From: Oceanobacillus sojae
GTDB taxonomy: Bacteria > Bacillota > Bacilli > Bacillales > Amphibacillaceae
Reading direction: 5' to 3'
Length of the DNA stretch: 64,000 bases
Assembly (NCBI RefSeq): GCF_900162665.1
Contig: NZ_LT727809.1
Location: 382,738 to 446,737 of the forward strand
In this document: piece after piece, positions 8,741 to 18,810 of the stretch
Layout: every line of letters starts with the position of its first letter
How positions within the stretch are numbered: the first letter of the stretch is position 1
Position numbers and translations under genes: made by a program
Notes under the pieces: model-generated
Seen by the model: the letters and a program-made list of their open reading frames with translations, nothing else
What the model was told of the DNA's origin: nothing
Database searches by the model: none

Positions 8741-10855
8741 ATGGCAGATGAAAAAAAGCTATTCTCTACGGAGATTTCAGGAAAGAAATTTACGGTTGAA
8801 GTAGGAGAGCTGGCAAAACAAGCAAATGGTGCCTGTATGATACACTACGGAGATACCTCTGTATTATCTGCAGCAACAGCCTCCAAAGAACCAAAAGACT
8901 TGCCGTTCTTTCCATTGACCGTTAACTATGAAGAAAGATTATATGCAGTAGGAAAGATCCCTGGAGGTTTTATCAAGCGGGAAGGGCGTCCCAGTGAGAA
9001 AGCAATCCTCTCTTCCAGACTGATTGACCGCCCGATCCGTCCATTATTCCCGGACGGTTTTCGTAATGAGGTACAGGTAATCAGTACGGTAATGAGTGTG
9101 GATCAGGACTGTTCTTCAGAAATAGCAGCAATGATCGGTTCATCCATTGCTCTAAGCATTTCTGATATTCCATTTGAACAGCCGATTGCAGGTGTTCATG
9201 TCGGTCGTGTGGATGGCGAGCTAGTCATTAACCCTACCATTGAACAAGAAGCAAAAAGTGATATTGATTTAACGGTCGCCGGAACAAAAGACGCGATTAA
9301 CATGGTTGAAGCCGGGGCGGATGAAGTACCGGAAGATGTGATGCTGGAGGCAATTATGTTTGGTCATGAAGAAATCAAACGTCTTGTTGCTTTCCAGGAA
9401 GAGATTGTACAGGCCTGTGGCAAAGAAAAATTTGAAGTTGTTATTTCAGAAACAGATGAAGAACTTGCAGCAAAGGTTGAAGCAGAGGCGAAAGACGAGT
9501 TAAAGACTGCGATTCAAGTTGTCGAAAAACATGCCCGTGATGAGGCAATCAAAGCTGTTAAGCAAGAGATTGTAGAAAAGTATGAAGCGGAAGAGGCTGA
9601 AGAAGAAACCATTAAACAAGTTAAATCTGTATTAGATAAACTTGTGAAAGAAGAAGTACGCCGCTTGATTACAAAAGAAAAGGTACGTCCAGATGGCCGG
9701 AAAGTAGACGAAATCCGTCCGCTGTCTTCACGTATTCATGTTCTTCCACGTACACACGGATCAGGATTATTTACCCGTGGACAAACTCAAGCTTTAAGTA
9801 TATGTACATTGGGAGCACTTGGAGATGTGCAGATTTTGGATGGACTTGATCTGGAAGAAACCAAACGATTTATGCATCATTATAACTTCCCGCAATATAG
9901 TGTAGGAGAAACAGGCCCGATTCGTGGACCAGGCCGTCGTGAGATTGGGCATGGTGCATTGGGAGAGCGTGCTCTTGAAAAAGTAGTACCAAATGAAAAA
10001 GAGTTCCCTTACACGATTCGTCTTGTATCAGAGGTTCTTGAATCCAACGGGTCTACTTCACAGGCAAGTATCTGTGCAAGCACATTGGCAATGATGGATG
10101 CAGGTGTTCCAATTAAAGCGCCAGTAGCAGGTATTGCAATGGGACTTGTTAAATCCGGAGATGATTACACGATTTTGTCTGACATTCAGGGCATGGAAGA
10201 TGCACTTGGTGATATGGACTTTAAAGTAGCAGGAACAGAAAAAGGTGTAACAGCCCTGCAAATGGATATTAAGATTGATGGTTTATCAAGAGCGATTTTA
10301 GAAGAAGCACTTACACAAGCGAAAAAAGGCCGTATGCACATCCTTGATTCGATGCTTCAAACCATTCATGAACCAAAAGATGAATTATCTGAATACGCAC
10401 CAAAAATCTTAACAATGACAATTAATCCGGATAAAATTCGTGACGTTATTGGACCAAGCGGAAAACAAATCAATCAAATTATTGATGAAACCGGCGTGAA
10501 AATTGATATTGAGCAAGATGGTAATGTCTTTATTTCCTCTACAGATAACGAGATGAACCAAAAAGCCAAGAAAATTATTGAAGATCTTGTACGTGAAGTG
10601 GAAGTCGGACAATTATATCTTGGTACGGTAAAACGTATTGAAAAATTTGGTGCATTTGTGGAACTGTTCAAAGGAAAAGATGGACTGGTTCATATTTCCG
10701 AGCTTGCAGAAGAGCGTACGAATAAAGTGGAAGACGCTGTATCTATCGGCGATCAAATTATGGTGAAAGTAAAAGAAATTGATCGTCAGGGAAGAATCAA
10801 CCTTTCCAGAAAAGCAGTTCTGCAAGATGAAAAGAAAGAGAATGCTAAATCATAA
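8741..10855 (+). CDS. pnpA: Polynucleotide phosphorylase
   Basis: 3'-to-5' phosphorolytic exoribonuclease of mRNA decay and DNA repair. ATG 8741 follows AAAGGAG at 8723-8729. An upstream TTG at 8720 would include that site, so it is rejected. It has 704 aa, with two RNase PH domains ([21 protein letters not shown] in the first, [17 protein letters not shown] and [17 protein letters not shown] in the second), an alpha-helical linker, a KH domain ([18 protein letters not shown]) and a C-terminal S1 domain ([26 protein letters not shown]). Confidence 0.98.
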   Translation: MADEKKLFSTEISGKKFTVEVGELAKQANGACMIHYGDTSVLSAATASKEPKDLPFFPLTVNYEERLYAVGKIPGGFIKREGRPSEKAILSSRLIDRPIRPLFPDGFRNEVQVISTVMSVDQDCSSEIAAMIGSSIALSISDIPFEQPIAGVHVGRVDGELVINPTIEQEAKSDIDLTVAGTKDAINMVEAGADEVPEDVMLEAIMFGHEEIKRLVAFQEEIVQACGKEKFEVVISETDEELAAKVEAEAKDELKTAIQVVEKHARDEAIKAVKQEIVEKYEAEEAEEETIKQVKSVLDKLVKEEVRRLITKEKVRPDGRKVDEIRPLSSRIHVLPRTHGSGLFTRGQTQALSICTLGALGDVQILDGLDLEETKRFMHHYNFPQYSVGETGPIRGPGRREIGHGALGERALEKVVPNEKEFPYTIRLVSEVLESNGSTSQASICASTLAMMDAGVPIKAPVAGIAMGLVKSGDDYTILSDIQGMEDALGDMDFKVAGTEKGVTALQMDIKIDGLSRAILEEALTQAKKGRMHILDSMLQTIHEPKDELSEYAPKILTMTINPDKIRDVIGPSGKQINQIIDETGVKIDIEQDGNVFISSTDNEMNQKAKKIIEDLVREVEVGQLYLGTVKRIEKFGAFVELFKGKDGLVHISELAEERTNKVEDAVSIGDQIMVKVKEIDRQGRINLSRKAVLQDEKKENAKS

Positions 10856-10892
10856 AAAGAAAGTAATTTACTTTAGGTTATATATTTTGTAC

Positions 10893-10931
10893 AAAAAAGA
10901 AGCTGATTTTTTTAGTTCAGTTTCTTTTTTT
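10893..10931 (+). terminator. pnpA terminator
   Basis: AAAAAAGAAGCTGA (10893-10906) pairs with TCAGTTTCTTTTTT (10917-10930) with one G-U pair and an AT-rich loop, ending in T residues. Confidence 0.75.
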
Positions 10932-11052
10932 ATGAAGCGGTTTATGGTAAAAAAAGTGAATCATTAAATAAATTGAAATAATAAATCCATCTTTAAAATA
11001 AAGGCATACTTGTCCCTCTCAAGCATAGAAATGTTAAGGGGAGGGATTAAAT

Positions 11053-12006
11053 ATGAAGCGATATTTTAAGTATGTACATGTTCTAGTTTTTCTAATTTTA
11101 ATTTTTACGGTATTCGATATACGATATAATCCTTTTCAAACAGATTATGTAGTGATGGAACCAGCAGCCATAGAGATAAGCTCAACAGAAGATGATCTGT
11201 ATAAGGAGATTGAACAAAAGAAAGAGACATACCAGCAAAAGCCGCAGAACGCATACATTGATAAGGTTTGGAAAAAAACACCTGGAAGAAACGGGTTAGA
11301 AGTAAATGTGGAAGAAACCTATCAAAAAATGAAGGAAGCAAATAAATGGGATGAAGATCTGCTTGTTTTTAATGAAACCTCTCCCGAAGTCTTGTTAACA
11401 GATTTACCGCCGGCTCCAATTTATCGTGGACATCCGGATAAAAAAATGGTTTCTTTTTTAATTAATGTTTCCTGGGGAGAAGAATATATTCCGGAAATGC
11501 TTCAAATTCTAAAAGATAATCAAGTGAAGGCAACTTTTTTTATTGAAGGTAAATGGGCACAAAATAATGCGAGCCTGGTTAAAATGATTGAAGAAGAAGG
11601 TCATTTAATCGGTAATCATGCTTATAATCATCCAGATATGGCAATGCTTGAAAAAAATGATGCCTATACACAAATAGAGGAGACAAATCAAATTTTAAAA
11701 ACAATCACAGGAAAACAGCCCAAATGGTTTGCACCGCCGAGCGGAAGCTATAAAGACGAAACGGTGGAAACAGCTGCTGAACTGGAGATGGAAACGATTC
11801 TGTGGACGGTCGACACGATTGATTGGAAGAATCCATCTGTTTCCGTTGTAGTAAATCGCATACAAAATAATGTTCACCCCGGAGCAATGATCTTAATGCA
11901 TCCGACACAAGCAAGTACGGGTGCTTTGGAGCAAATGATTACCGGCATCAAGGAAAAAGGTTATAAAATAGGAACAGTAGAATCATTATTAAGTGAATCG
12001 CGTTAA
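11053..12006 (+). CDS. ylxY: Polysaccharide deacetylase family protein YlxY
   Basis: A 317-aa NodB-fold protein with an N-terminal signal anchor (about 7-22, hydrophobic VHVLVFLILIFTVF), so it acts outside the membrane, probably on the cell wall or spore. The NodB domain starts near 130. The first metal motif reads NVSWGEE where active enzymes have an aspartate (FDDG or FDISWG). The second motif HAYNHPDM is kept, as is PPSGSY. Catalysis is therefore doubtful. It has the conserved position between pnpA and mlpA. Confidence 0.9.
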   Translation: MKRYFKYVHVLVFLILIFTVFDIRYNPFQTDYVVMEPAAIEISSTEDDLYKEIEQKKETYQQKPQNAYIDKVWKKTPGRNGLEVNVEETYQKMKEANKWDEDLLVFNETSPEVLLTDLPPAPIYRGHPDKKMVSFLINVSWGEEYIPEMLQILKDNQVKATFFIEGKWAQNNASLVKMIEEEGHLIGNHAYNHPDMAMLEKNDAYTQIEETNQILKTITGKQPKWFAPPSGSYKDETVETAAELEMETILWTVDTIDWKNPSVSVVVNRIQNNVHPGAMILMHPTQASTGALEQMITGIKEKGYKIGTVESLLSESR

Positions 12007-12032
12007 GCTAAGAAATATAGGAGGATATACAT

Positions 12033-13259
12033 TTGATAGAAAAATATACAAGCAGCAATGGTGTCCGTATTGTACTGGAATCCATGCCGGCTGTACGTTC
12101 AGTGACGATAGGTATATGGGTTAAAACTGGATCCAGAAACGAAACAATAGGCAATAATGGAATTTCACACTTCTTAGAGCACATGTTTTTCAAAGGGACA
12201 AAAACAAGAAGTGCTCAGGATATCGCAGAAGCATTTGATTCTATTGGTGGTCAAATTAATGCCTTCACCTCTAAAGAATATACATGTTTTTATGCGAAAG
12301 TGTTAGATACACATAAAGAATTTGCCTTGGAAGTATTAGCGGATATGTTCTTTGAGTCAACATTTGACGAAGAGGAAATGGAAAGAGAAAAGAAAGTTGT
12401 TTATGAAGAAATTAAAATGTGCGAGGATACGCCTGATGATATTGTGCACGACCTGCTGGCAGAAGCTGCATATGGCAAACACCCGCTCGGATTTCCGATT
12501 TTAGGCACAGAAAAGCAGCTGGCATCTTTTAATCAAAAACAACTACAGCAGTATATAGAGGATAATTATACCCCTGACCGTATTGTTGTTTCTGTAGCTG
12601 GTAATGTAAGCAGTTCATTTATCAAGGAGATTGATTCCTACTTTGGAGCACTTACAAGAAAAGCAAAAGAGGATAAAATAACAAAGCCGGTATTCTTACA
12701 CGAAGCAATTTATCGGAGCAAGGATACAGAACAGGCGCATTTATGTCTTGGCTATAATGGCTATGAAGTAGGAGACAAGCACTTGTATCCATTATCTATT
12801 ATGAATAATGTGCTGGGAGGAAGCATGAGCTCCCGATTATTCCAAGAGGTGCGTGAGAAAAAAGGTCTTGCCTATTCTGTCTTTTCTTATCATGCCGCTT
12901 TTATAGATGATGGATTACTTACAATCTACGCCGGTACAGGCAAAGAGCAGCTTGAGCAGCTGGAAGAGGTTATTTATGCTACGCTTCACCATTTTGTAAA
13001 ACAAGGGCTAACAGAAAAAGAATTAAGGAATAGCAAAGAACAGATTAAGGGAAATCTGATGTTAGGCTTAGAAAGCACCAATAGCCGTATGTCCCGGAAT
13101 GGCCGTAATGAGCTGTTATTGCAGAAACACCGTTCTTTAGACGATTTAATTTTAGAAATTGACGGCATTACCGATCAGCAGGTAACAAGTGTCATTCAAA
13201 ATGTGCTGCTGCAAAACCCGTCCCGTGCACTGGTTGCACCGGAAGACTACCGTAAATAA
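12033..13259 (+). CDS. mlpA: M16 zinc protease MlpA (YmxG)
   Basis: A 408-aa M16-family processing protease. The zinc motif HFLEHMFFKGT (inverted HxxEH, about residues 47-57) and the distal glutamate segment EEEMEREKKVVYEEIKM are both present, so it should be active. The C-terminal half has the M16C pattern GGSMSSRLFQEVREKKGLAYSV. The TTG start follows TAGGAGGA. In B. subtilis the gene lies in the same place and is reported to affect extracellular enzyme production. Confidence 0.94.
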   Translation: MIEKYTSSNGVRIVLESMPAVRSVTIGIWVKTGSRNETIGNNGISHFLEHMFFKGTKTRSAQDIAEAFDSIGGQINAFTSKEYTCFYAKVLDTHKEFALEVLADMFFESTFDEEEMEREKKVVYEEIKMCEDTPDDIVHDLLAEAAYGKHPLGFPILGTEKQLASFNQKQLQQYIEDNYTPDRIVVSVAGNVSSSFIKEIDSYFGALTRKAKEDKITKPVFLHEAIYRSKDTEQAHLCLGYNGYEVGDKHLYPLSIMNNVLGGSMSSRLFQEVREKKGLAYSVFSYHAAFIDDGLLTIYAGTGKEQLEQLEEVIYATLHHFVKQGLTEKELRNSKEQIKGNLMLGLESTNSRMSRNGRNELLLQKHRSLDDLILEIDGITDQQVTSVIQNVLLQNPSRALVAPEDYRK

Positions 13260-13361
13260 AAGCATGTTTTCTTATTTTGGGACATAGAGTGTATAAACGA
13301 GACTTCATTATCTTGCAGCTATAAATGTTTGCCCTAAGAAAAACAAAAAAGGAGTTTTTTT

Positions 13362-13616
13362 ATGGTGCGCTTTCGAGATATGGGAGATAAGGAAATTATT
13401 AATGTGAATGAAGGAAAAAGGCTTGGCATGCTTGGACAAACCGATTTAGAAATTAATCCTAAAACCGGTCAGATAGAGTCGTTTATTATCCCGAGCTATA
13501 AATGGTTTGGCCTTGTAAAAGAGGGAGAAGAGACAAAAATTCATTGGCAGTCTATCCGGAAAATTGGTGAGGATATGATAATGATTGATACCAAACTGCC
13601 TGATGAGGAACGATAG
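13362..13616 (+). CDS. ymxH: YlmC/YmxH-family PRC-barrel sporulation protein
   Basis: A small 84-aa PRC-barrel-like protein. RFRDMGDKEIINVNEGKRLG, then DLEINPKTGQIESFIIP and IHWQSIRKIGEDMIMID are the family pattern. It starts at ATG 13362 with AAAGGAG upstream. The molecular function is not established. Family members are common in spore formers. Confidence 0.88.
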   Translation: MVRFRDMGDKEIINVNEGKRLGMLGQTDLEINPKTGQIESFIIPSYKWFGLVKEGEETKIHWQSIRKIGEDMIMIDTKLPDEER

Positions 13617-13635
13617 AATAGAAGTTATTTGTTTA

Positions 13636-13705
13636 AAGCTTGTTTATTTCGATGGAAAAGGTGACCAGACACATCCTTTTCTTTCTGGATAAACAAGCTT
13701 TTTTA
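13636..13705 (+). terminator. Terminator after ymxH
   Basis: AAGCTTGTTTAT (13636-13647) pairs with ATAAACAAGCTT (13689-13700) followed by T residues. A shorter pair (GGAAAAGG / CCTTTTCT) lies inside the loop. The rest of the 353-base gap to dpaA holds only the promoter listed next. Confidence 0.75.
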
Positions 13706-13894
13706 TACCATTCTATTGGGTCATGAATTGACAAGGGAAGGCGCTTACATAAGGAGAAAAGCTGACTTATTCATCTAAAGGCCTGTGCATCAGCGTAGAT
13801 AGGCTTTTTAGTAAGAAAAATATACTTTTTGGTACTTCCGTAATGAAAGCAGCATTTTCTAAAAGTTAGACTGTATTTTTAGGGCTTATTTGTT

Positions 13895-13922
13895 CACCCC
13901 TCACTTAAAAAAACATAAGCTA
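13895..13922 (+). promoter_or_regulatory. Candidate sigma-K promoter of the dipicolinate synthase genes
   Basis: CACC (13895-13898), whose AC core is at 13896-13897, is followed after 16 bases by CATAAGCTA (13914-13922). This matches the sigma-K pattern mACm, 16-17 bases, CATAnnnTA. The position, about 50 bases before dpaA, and the known sigma-K control of spoVFA-spoVFB in B. subtilis both support it. Confidence 0.65.
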
Positions 13923-13969
13923 TATCGAATCATGAATACGTTAAAAGTTGTCTGGAGGTAATACGTAAA

Positions 13970-14854
13970 ATGAGTCGACGGATTGCAGTGATAGGTGGAG
14001 ATGCAAGATATTTAGAGTTAATAAAAATCTTAAAAAGTAATCATGATAATGAAGTGATACTTTGCGGTTTTGATAAATTGGAACAAGGCTTTACAGGTTT
14101 AAATGAATTAGCATTAGATGAATTGGATCAGAGCACACTGGATGTAGTTGTTTTACCAATTACAGGGATGGATTCAAGCGGGAATGTCGAAACAGTTTTT
14201 ACAGATAAAAAAATAAATTTGGATGGAGCATGGTTTCAAAAATTAAATCCTGAATGTGTCGTTTTTACCGGGATTACGAATGATTACTTAACCAATTTGA
14301 CAGAAGAAGCAGGTATTAAGCTGATACCTTTGCTTGATCGTGATGATGTTGCCATTTATAATTCCATTCCGACTGCTGAAGGGGCCATTATGATGGCTTT
14401 TGAGCATACAGATCAGACAGTTCATTCTTCGCGGGTGATGGTTGTGGGATTTGGGAGAGTAGGTAATACGGTAGCCAATAAGTTTTCTGCACTTGGAGCC
14501 AAGGTTTCGGTATGTGCCCGAAGTATACGGGATTTAGCGCGCATAACAGAAATGGGTTTAAATGCAGTGCCTTTACATGAATTGAGTAATCAGACGGAGA
14601 ACTGTGATATTTTAATCAATACGATTCCGAGTCTTGTTGTTACCAAAGAGGCTATCAGAAATCTGCCCAATAATGCGGTAATTATTGATCTTGCCTCGAA
14701 GCCGGGCGGGACGGATTTTGATTTTGCGAAAAAACGCGGTATTAACGCCATGCTTGCACGCAGTTTGCCGGGGATTGTAGCACCAAGAACCGCCGGGAAA
14801 ATACTTGCTAATGTAATGGAACAAATTCTCGAGGAGGAGCGTGAATTAGAATGA
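13970..14854 (+). CDS. dpaA: Dipicolinate synthase subunit A
   Basis: With DpaB it makes dipicolinic acid from the lysine-pathway intermediate dihydrodipicolinate in the mother cell, for loading into the spore core. It has 294 aa, with an N-terminal domain (IAVIGGDARYLELIKIL) and a C-terminal Rossmann domain (VMVVGFGRVGNTVANKFSALGAKV) that should bind a nicotinamide cofactor. The ATG follows TGGAGGT. Its stop overlaps the dpaB start by four bases. Also called spoVFA. Confidence 0.96.
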   Translation: MSRRIAVIGGDARYLELIKILKSNHDNEVILCGFDKLEQGFTGLNELALDELDQSTLDVVVLPITGMDSSGNVETVFTDKKINLDGAWFQKLNPECVVFTGITNDYLTNLTEEAGIKLIPLLDRDDVAIYNSIPTAEGAIMMAFEHTDQTVHSSRVMVVGFGRVGNTVANKFSALGAKVSVCARSIRDLARITEMGLNAVPLHELSNQTENCDILINTIPSLVVTKEAIRNLPNNAVIIDLASKPGGTDFDFAKKRGINAMLARSLPGIVAPRTAGKILANVMEQILEEERELE

Positions 14855-15456
14855 CATTCACTGGTAAACGGATTGGTTTTGGTCTAACTGGCTCCCACCA
14901 TACTATCGAGCATATTTTTCCGATTATGAAGGAATTCATTAATCAGGGTGCAGAAATCATTCCGTTTATAACTGAAACGGTTCAATATACAGATACCAAG
15001 CATGGTAAGGCCAAAGATAATGTAGAAACGCTTGAGAAAATAACCGGTCAACCGGCTATTACCACTATTCCTGGAGCAGAGCCTTATGGTCCGGATAAAC
15101 CGCTTGATGTCATGGTTATCGCTCCCTTGACGGGAAATTCAATGAGTAAGCTGGCCAATGCTCATACAGATAATCCGGTCCTGATGGCTGCCAAGTCTAC
15201 TCTCCGTAATGAAAGTCCGGTGGTATTGGCTCTAACGACCAATGATGCACTCGGATTAAATGCAAAAAATTTAGCTGTATTGCTTAATGCAAAGCATATG
15301 TTTTTTGTACCATTCGGGCAGGATAACCCTTATCAAAAACCCTCCTCTCTCTCAGCAGATTTAAGTCAATTAATTCCAGCTGTAGAGGCTGCGTTAAATG
15401 GAAAACAAATTCAGCCGATTATTGTACCTTATTCCACAAAAAATGTGTTAAAATGA
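14851..15456 (+). CDS. dpaB: Dipicolinate synthase subunit B
   Basis: A 201-aa flavoprotein-fold subunit (SpoVFB). KRIGFGLTGSHHTIEHI at the start and VIAPLTGNSMSKLANAHTDNPVLMAAKS in the middle match the flavodoxin-like decarboxylase group. ATGA overlap with dpaA indicates translational coupling and equal production of the two subunits. It is followed after 41 bases by asd and then dapG, which supply the lysine-pathway precursor. Confidence 0.95.
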   Translation: MTFTGKRIGFGLTGSHHTIEHIFPIMKEFINQGAEIIPFITETVQYTDTKHGKAKDNVETLEKITGQPAITTIPGAEPYGPDKPLDVMVIAPLTGNSMSKLANAHTDNPVLMAAKSTLRNESPVVLALTTNDALGLNAKNLAVLLNAKHMFFVPFGQDNPYQKPSSLSADLSQLIPAVEAALNGKQIQPIIVPYSTKNVLK

Positions 15457-15497
15457 AGTTTAGTTGACATTTAATTAAGTGGAGGGAGTTATTAAGA

Positions 15498-16550
15498 ATG
15501 CCAGAGCAGCAAACATACAATGTAGCCATCGTAGGTGCTACAGGAGCAGTAGGTCAGAAAATCAAAAAAATATTAGAAGATAAAGAGTTTCCGATAAATG
15601 AATTAAAATTATTATCATCTGCACGTTCAGCTGGAAAAGAAGAAACTTTTCGCGGAGAAACAATCATTGTTGAAGAGGCTTCAGCCGCATCCTTTGAAGG
15701 CGTAGATATTGCGCTCTTTTCCGCAGGCGGGTCTATTTCTAAAAAGCTGGCTCCCGAGGCGGTTAAAAGGGGAGCAGTGGTTGTTGATAATACAAGTGCT
15801 TTCCGTATGGATAAGGATGTTCCGCTTGTTGTGCCGGAAGTAAATCCAGAGGATATTGCAGAGCATCAAGGTATTATCGCAAATCCGAACTGTTCTACTA
15901 TTCAGATGGTCGCGGCATTAAAACCGATTAAAGATGCTTATGGCATTAATAAAATTATTGTTTCTACCTACCAGGCAGTATCTGGTGCCGGAAATGCAGC
16001 GGTGGAAGAATTGTATGAACAATCAAGGGATTATTTAGAAGGTAAAGAATTAAACGCCGAGATTTTACCTGTCAAAGGTGATAAAAAGCATTTTCCGATT
16101 GCTTTTAATGCATTACCGCAAATTGATGTGTTTGAAGACAATGGCTTTACCTTTGAAGAGATGAAAATGATTAATGAAACGAAAAAAATAATGCACGATG
16201 AAGCCTTACATGTAGCTGCAACCTGTGTGCGTCTTCCTTTTGCTACCTCCCATGCAGAGAGTGTCTATATTGAATTAGATCAGGAAGACCTGGATGTAAA
16301 AGATATCTGGAAGACGCTGGAAGCGGCTGACGGGGTTATTCTTCAGGATAACCCCCAGGCTCAGGAGTATCCAACGCCGCAATCCGCACAAGATAAAGAA
16401 GAAGTTTTTGTCGGACGCGTACGTAAAGATTTAGATAATCCAAAAGGCTTCCATTTATGGGTTGTATCGGATAACTTATTGAAGGGCGCGGCCTGGAATA
16501 CGGTACAAATCGCGCAAGTATTAACAGAACGCGGCTGGTTAAAAAAATAA
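15498..16550 (+). CDS. asd: Aspartate-semialdehyde dehydrogenase
   Basis: NADPH-dependent reduction of aspartyl phosphate, the second step toward lysine, dipicolinate, threonine and methionine. It has 350 aa. The cofactor-binding start is NVAIVGATGAVGQKI, and the catalytic cysteine lies in NPNCSTIQMV (near residue 131). The substrate-binding arginine/histidine segment is CVRLPFATSHAESVYIE. GGAGGGAG-type site before the ATG. It lies between dpaB and dapG as in B. subtilis, so the whole block can serve spore dipicolinate synthesis. Confidence 0.97.
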   Translation: MPEQQTYNVAIVGATGAVGQKIKKILEDKEFPINELKLLSSARSAGKEETFRGETIIVEEASAASFEGVDIALFSAGGSISKKLAPEAVKRGAVVVDNTSAFRMDKDVPLVVPEVNPEDIAEHQGIIANPNCSTIQMVAALKPIKDAYGINKIIVSTYQAVSGAGNAAVEELYEQSRDYLEGKELNAEILPVKGDKKHFPIAFNALPQIDVFEDNGFTFEEMKMINETKKIMHDEALHVAATCVRLPFATSHAESVYIELDQEDLDVKDIWKTLEAADGVILQDNPQAQEYPTPQSAQDKEEVFVGRVRKDLDNPKGFHLWVVSDNLLKGAAWNTVQIAQVLTERGWLKK

Positions 16551-16650
16551 TTATTTCCAGTCATGAATGAAGTCAATTTTAAAATGACGATGTAATCAAT
16601 CTATTAGACATCCAGAATTTAACTTCTTGGATAGTGTTGAGGTGTTCATA

Positions 16651-17880
16651 TTGCAAGTATTAGTACAAAAATTCGGAGGAACCTCTGTACAATCAGAAAC
16701 AAATAGGGAACATGTTATCCGTCATATTAAGGATGCACTTGTTCAAGAATATAAATTAGTTGTTGTTGTTTCTGCTTTAGGAAGAAAACCAGATCCATAT
16801 GCAACGGACAGTTTACTAAGCTTAATAGACTTTCCTGCAAATAAAAATTCTAACCGCGAGCTCGATTTACTTATGTCATGCGGTGAAATTATCTCATCTG
16901 TTGTCCTATCTAATGAGTTGCAAAAAAATCATGTTTCTGCAACAGCTTTGACTGGCGCACAAGCTGGTTTTGTGACGAGTGAAGATTTTAACCGGGCAAA
17001 AATAAAAGAGGTAAATCCTGTACGTATTTTACATGAATTAGAAACGCATGACGTTGTTGTTGTGGCAGGGTTCCAGGGTCAAAGTGAGTCTGGAGAAATA
17101 ACAACTATCGGCCGTGGCGGAAGTGATACTTCAGCAGCTGCCTTAGGTGTTGCTTTAGAAGCAGAGCGTATTGAAATTTTTACAGATGTAGAAGGAATTA
17201 TGACAGCAGATCCGCGTGTCGTAAAGAATGCACGTCCGCTGGATGTAGTGACATATACAGAAATCTGTAATCTTGCTTATCAAGGCGCGAAAGTCATACA
17301 TCCGCGTGCTGTCGAAATAGCTATGCAGGGGAAAATACCGATGCGTATCCGCTCCACTTATTCAGAACGGTTGGGGACGCTCGTTACTTCTTCCCGGATT
17401 GAAGAAGCAGGAGCAGATATTTCAGAACGGATGATAACAGGGATTGCACATATTGCGAATGTTACACAGATTAAAGTGCAGACGAAGGAATCAGCTTACC
17501 GTGTTCAGTCAGAAGTATTTAAAGCAATGGCAGAAGCGGGTATCTCTGTTGATTTTATTAATATCTCGCCGACAGGTGTTGCCTATACTGTGCCGGCAGA
17601 GCTTACTGCAAAAGCAATTGAAATTTTAGAGGTGCTCGGTTTTCAACCGGAGATTACGGAAAACTGTGCAAAGGTTTCAGCAGTTGGAGCCGGGATGACA
17701 GGAGTACCGGGAGTTGCCTCTAAAATCGTGCAGGCATTAACAGATTCTGGCGTACAGATACTACAATCAGCAGACAGCCATACCACGATTTGGGTTTTGG
17801 TACAGGATCATGAATTAGTAACAGCAGTTAATGCCCTGCATGAAGTATTTGGATTAAGTACAGAGGAAGTAACATTATAA
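16651..17880 (+). CDS. dapG: Aspartokinase I (diaminopimelate-sensitive)
   Basis: Phosphorylates aspartate, the entry step of the pathway. TTG at 16651 is chosen, with GAGGTG at 16639-16644, giving 409 aa. A TTG at 16627 gives a leader unlike the family. The kinase domain opens with VLVQKFGGTSVQ and has GRGGSDTSAAAL and FTDVEGIMTADPR. Two ACT domains follow (ITGIAHIANVTQIKV and VSAVGAGMTGVPGVASKI). The DapG assignment rests on position after dpaAB-asd and on length, not on a test of the feedback effector. Confidence 0.94.
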   Translation: MQVLVQKFGGTSVQSETNREHVIRHIKDALVQEYKLVVVVSALGRKPDPYATDSLLSLIDFPANKNSNRELDLLMSCGEIISSVVLSNELQKNHVSATALTGAQAGFVTSEDFNRAKIKEVNPVRILHELETHDVVVVAGFQGQSESGEITTIGRGGSDTSAAALGVALEAERIEIFTDVEGIMTADPRVVKNARPLDVVTYTEICNLAYQGAKVIHPRAVEIAMQGKIPMRIRSTYSERLGTLVTSSRIEEAGADISERMITGIAHIANVTQIKVQTKESAYRVQSEVFKAMAEAGISVDFINISPTGVAYTVPAELTAKAIEILEVLGFQPEITENCAKVSAVGAGMTGVPGVASKIVQALTDSGVQILQSADSHTTIWVLVQDHELVTAVNALHEVFGLSTEEVTL

Positions 17881-17924
17881 AAAATTAAAAAAAAGCAAGA
17901 AAATCACTTGGTCTTTAAAAAACC

Positions 17925-17966
17925 AAAAAGACATGAAGCAGCTATATTCTGCCTCATGTCTTTTTT
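17925..17966 (+). terminator. Terminator after dapG
   Basis: AAAAAGACATGA (17925-17936) pairs with TCATGTCTTTTT (17954-17965), extended inward by GCAG/CTGC. The T run is on the plus strand and A residues on the other side could let it act both ways. Confidence 0.85.
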
Positions 17967-18066
17967 ACTGTCCAAAATAGTAAAACAGATACCATATCTC
18001 TTCTTTCGTATTATTTTTAACCGATTGTTTATACTAATCATAAAAATAGCTGGAAGGAGTTTTAAT

Positions 18067-18810
18067 ATGCGTATGGATACGGATGATAATGAAAATCAAG
18101 AAGAAGAGGAGAATGGATCGAATAATGCATCCTCTCTTGTAGAAAAAATTCAGCAGCTCGGGCAGGCAAACGTGCCGCAGGCTCCTGATTCGAATATTCA
18201 TGTTCTATCAATTATTGGGCAGGTAGAGGGACATCTCCAGCTGCCGCCGCAAAATAAAACAACCAAATATGAACATTTACTGCCGCAGCTGATTGCTGTA
18301 GAACAAAACCCTAAAATTGAAGGGTTAATTATTTTATTAAATACGGTTGGCGGTGATGTCGAAGCAGGACTGGCACTTGCGGAAATGATTGCATCGATGT
18401 CCAAGCCGACTACCTCTATTGTGCTCGGGGGAGGACATTCCATTGGTGCACCGATTGCAGTGGCTACAGATTATTCCTTTATTGTACCGACAGCAACAAT
18501 GACGATACACCCTGTCAGATTAACTGGACTGGTAATTGGCGTTCCACAAACATTTGAATATCTAGATAAAATGCAGGAACGTGTTATTCAGTTTATTGTT
18601 GATCATTCTAATATTGATTCTGAACAATTAAAGGAATTGATGTTTGCAAAGGGGAATCTTACCCGGGATATCGGGACAAACGTTGTTGGCAGGGAAGCCG
18701 TGGAGTATGGCATCATTGATGAAGTCGGCGGAGTCAAAGAGGCAATAAAGAAATTAAATCACATGATTCAAAGTTCAAAACCAAATCTAGAAGAGGAAGG
18801 GACTGCCTGA
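18067..18810 (+). CDS. tepA: ClpP-class serine protease TepA (translocation-enhancing protein)
   Basis: ClpP/SppA-fold cytoplasmic protease, reported in B. subtilis to aid protein secretion and in spores to act on SASP-related events. ATG 18067 follows GGAAGGAG. An open frame extends back into the dapG terminator and is rejected. It has 247 aa. The nucleophile lies in [15 protein letters not shown], the histidine in [11 protein letters not shown]. The N-terminal 25 residues are very acidic. Its stop overlaps the next start (TGATG). Confidence 0.92.
   Translation: MRMDTDDNENQEEEENGSNNASSLVEKIQQLGQANVPQAPDSNIHVLSIIGQVEGHLQLPPQNKTTKYEHLLPQLIAVEQNPKIEGLIILLNTVGGDVEAGLALAEMIASMSKPTTSIVLGGGHSIGAPIAVATDYSFIVPTATMTIHPVRLTGLVIGVPQTFEYLDKMQERVIQFIVDHSNIDSEQLKELMFAKGNLTRDIGTNVVGREAVEYGIIDEVGGVKEAIKKLNHMIQSSKPNLEEEGTA

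Noticed and set aside
13778..13812. Second terminator before dpaA
   Set aside because: The pairing AAAGGCCT with AGGCTTTT is short and imperfect, with no gene ending nearby.
17908..18066. N-terminal extension of tepA
   Set aside because: It runs through the dapG terminator, and GGAAGGAG supports ATG 18067.
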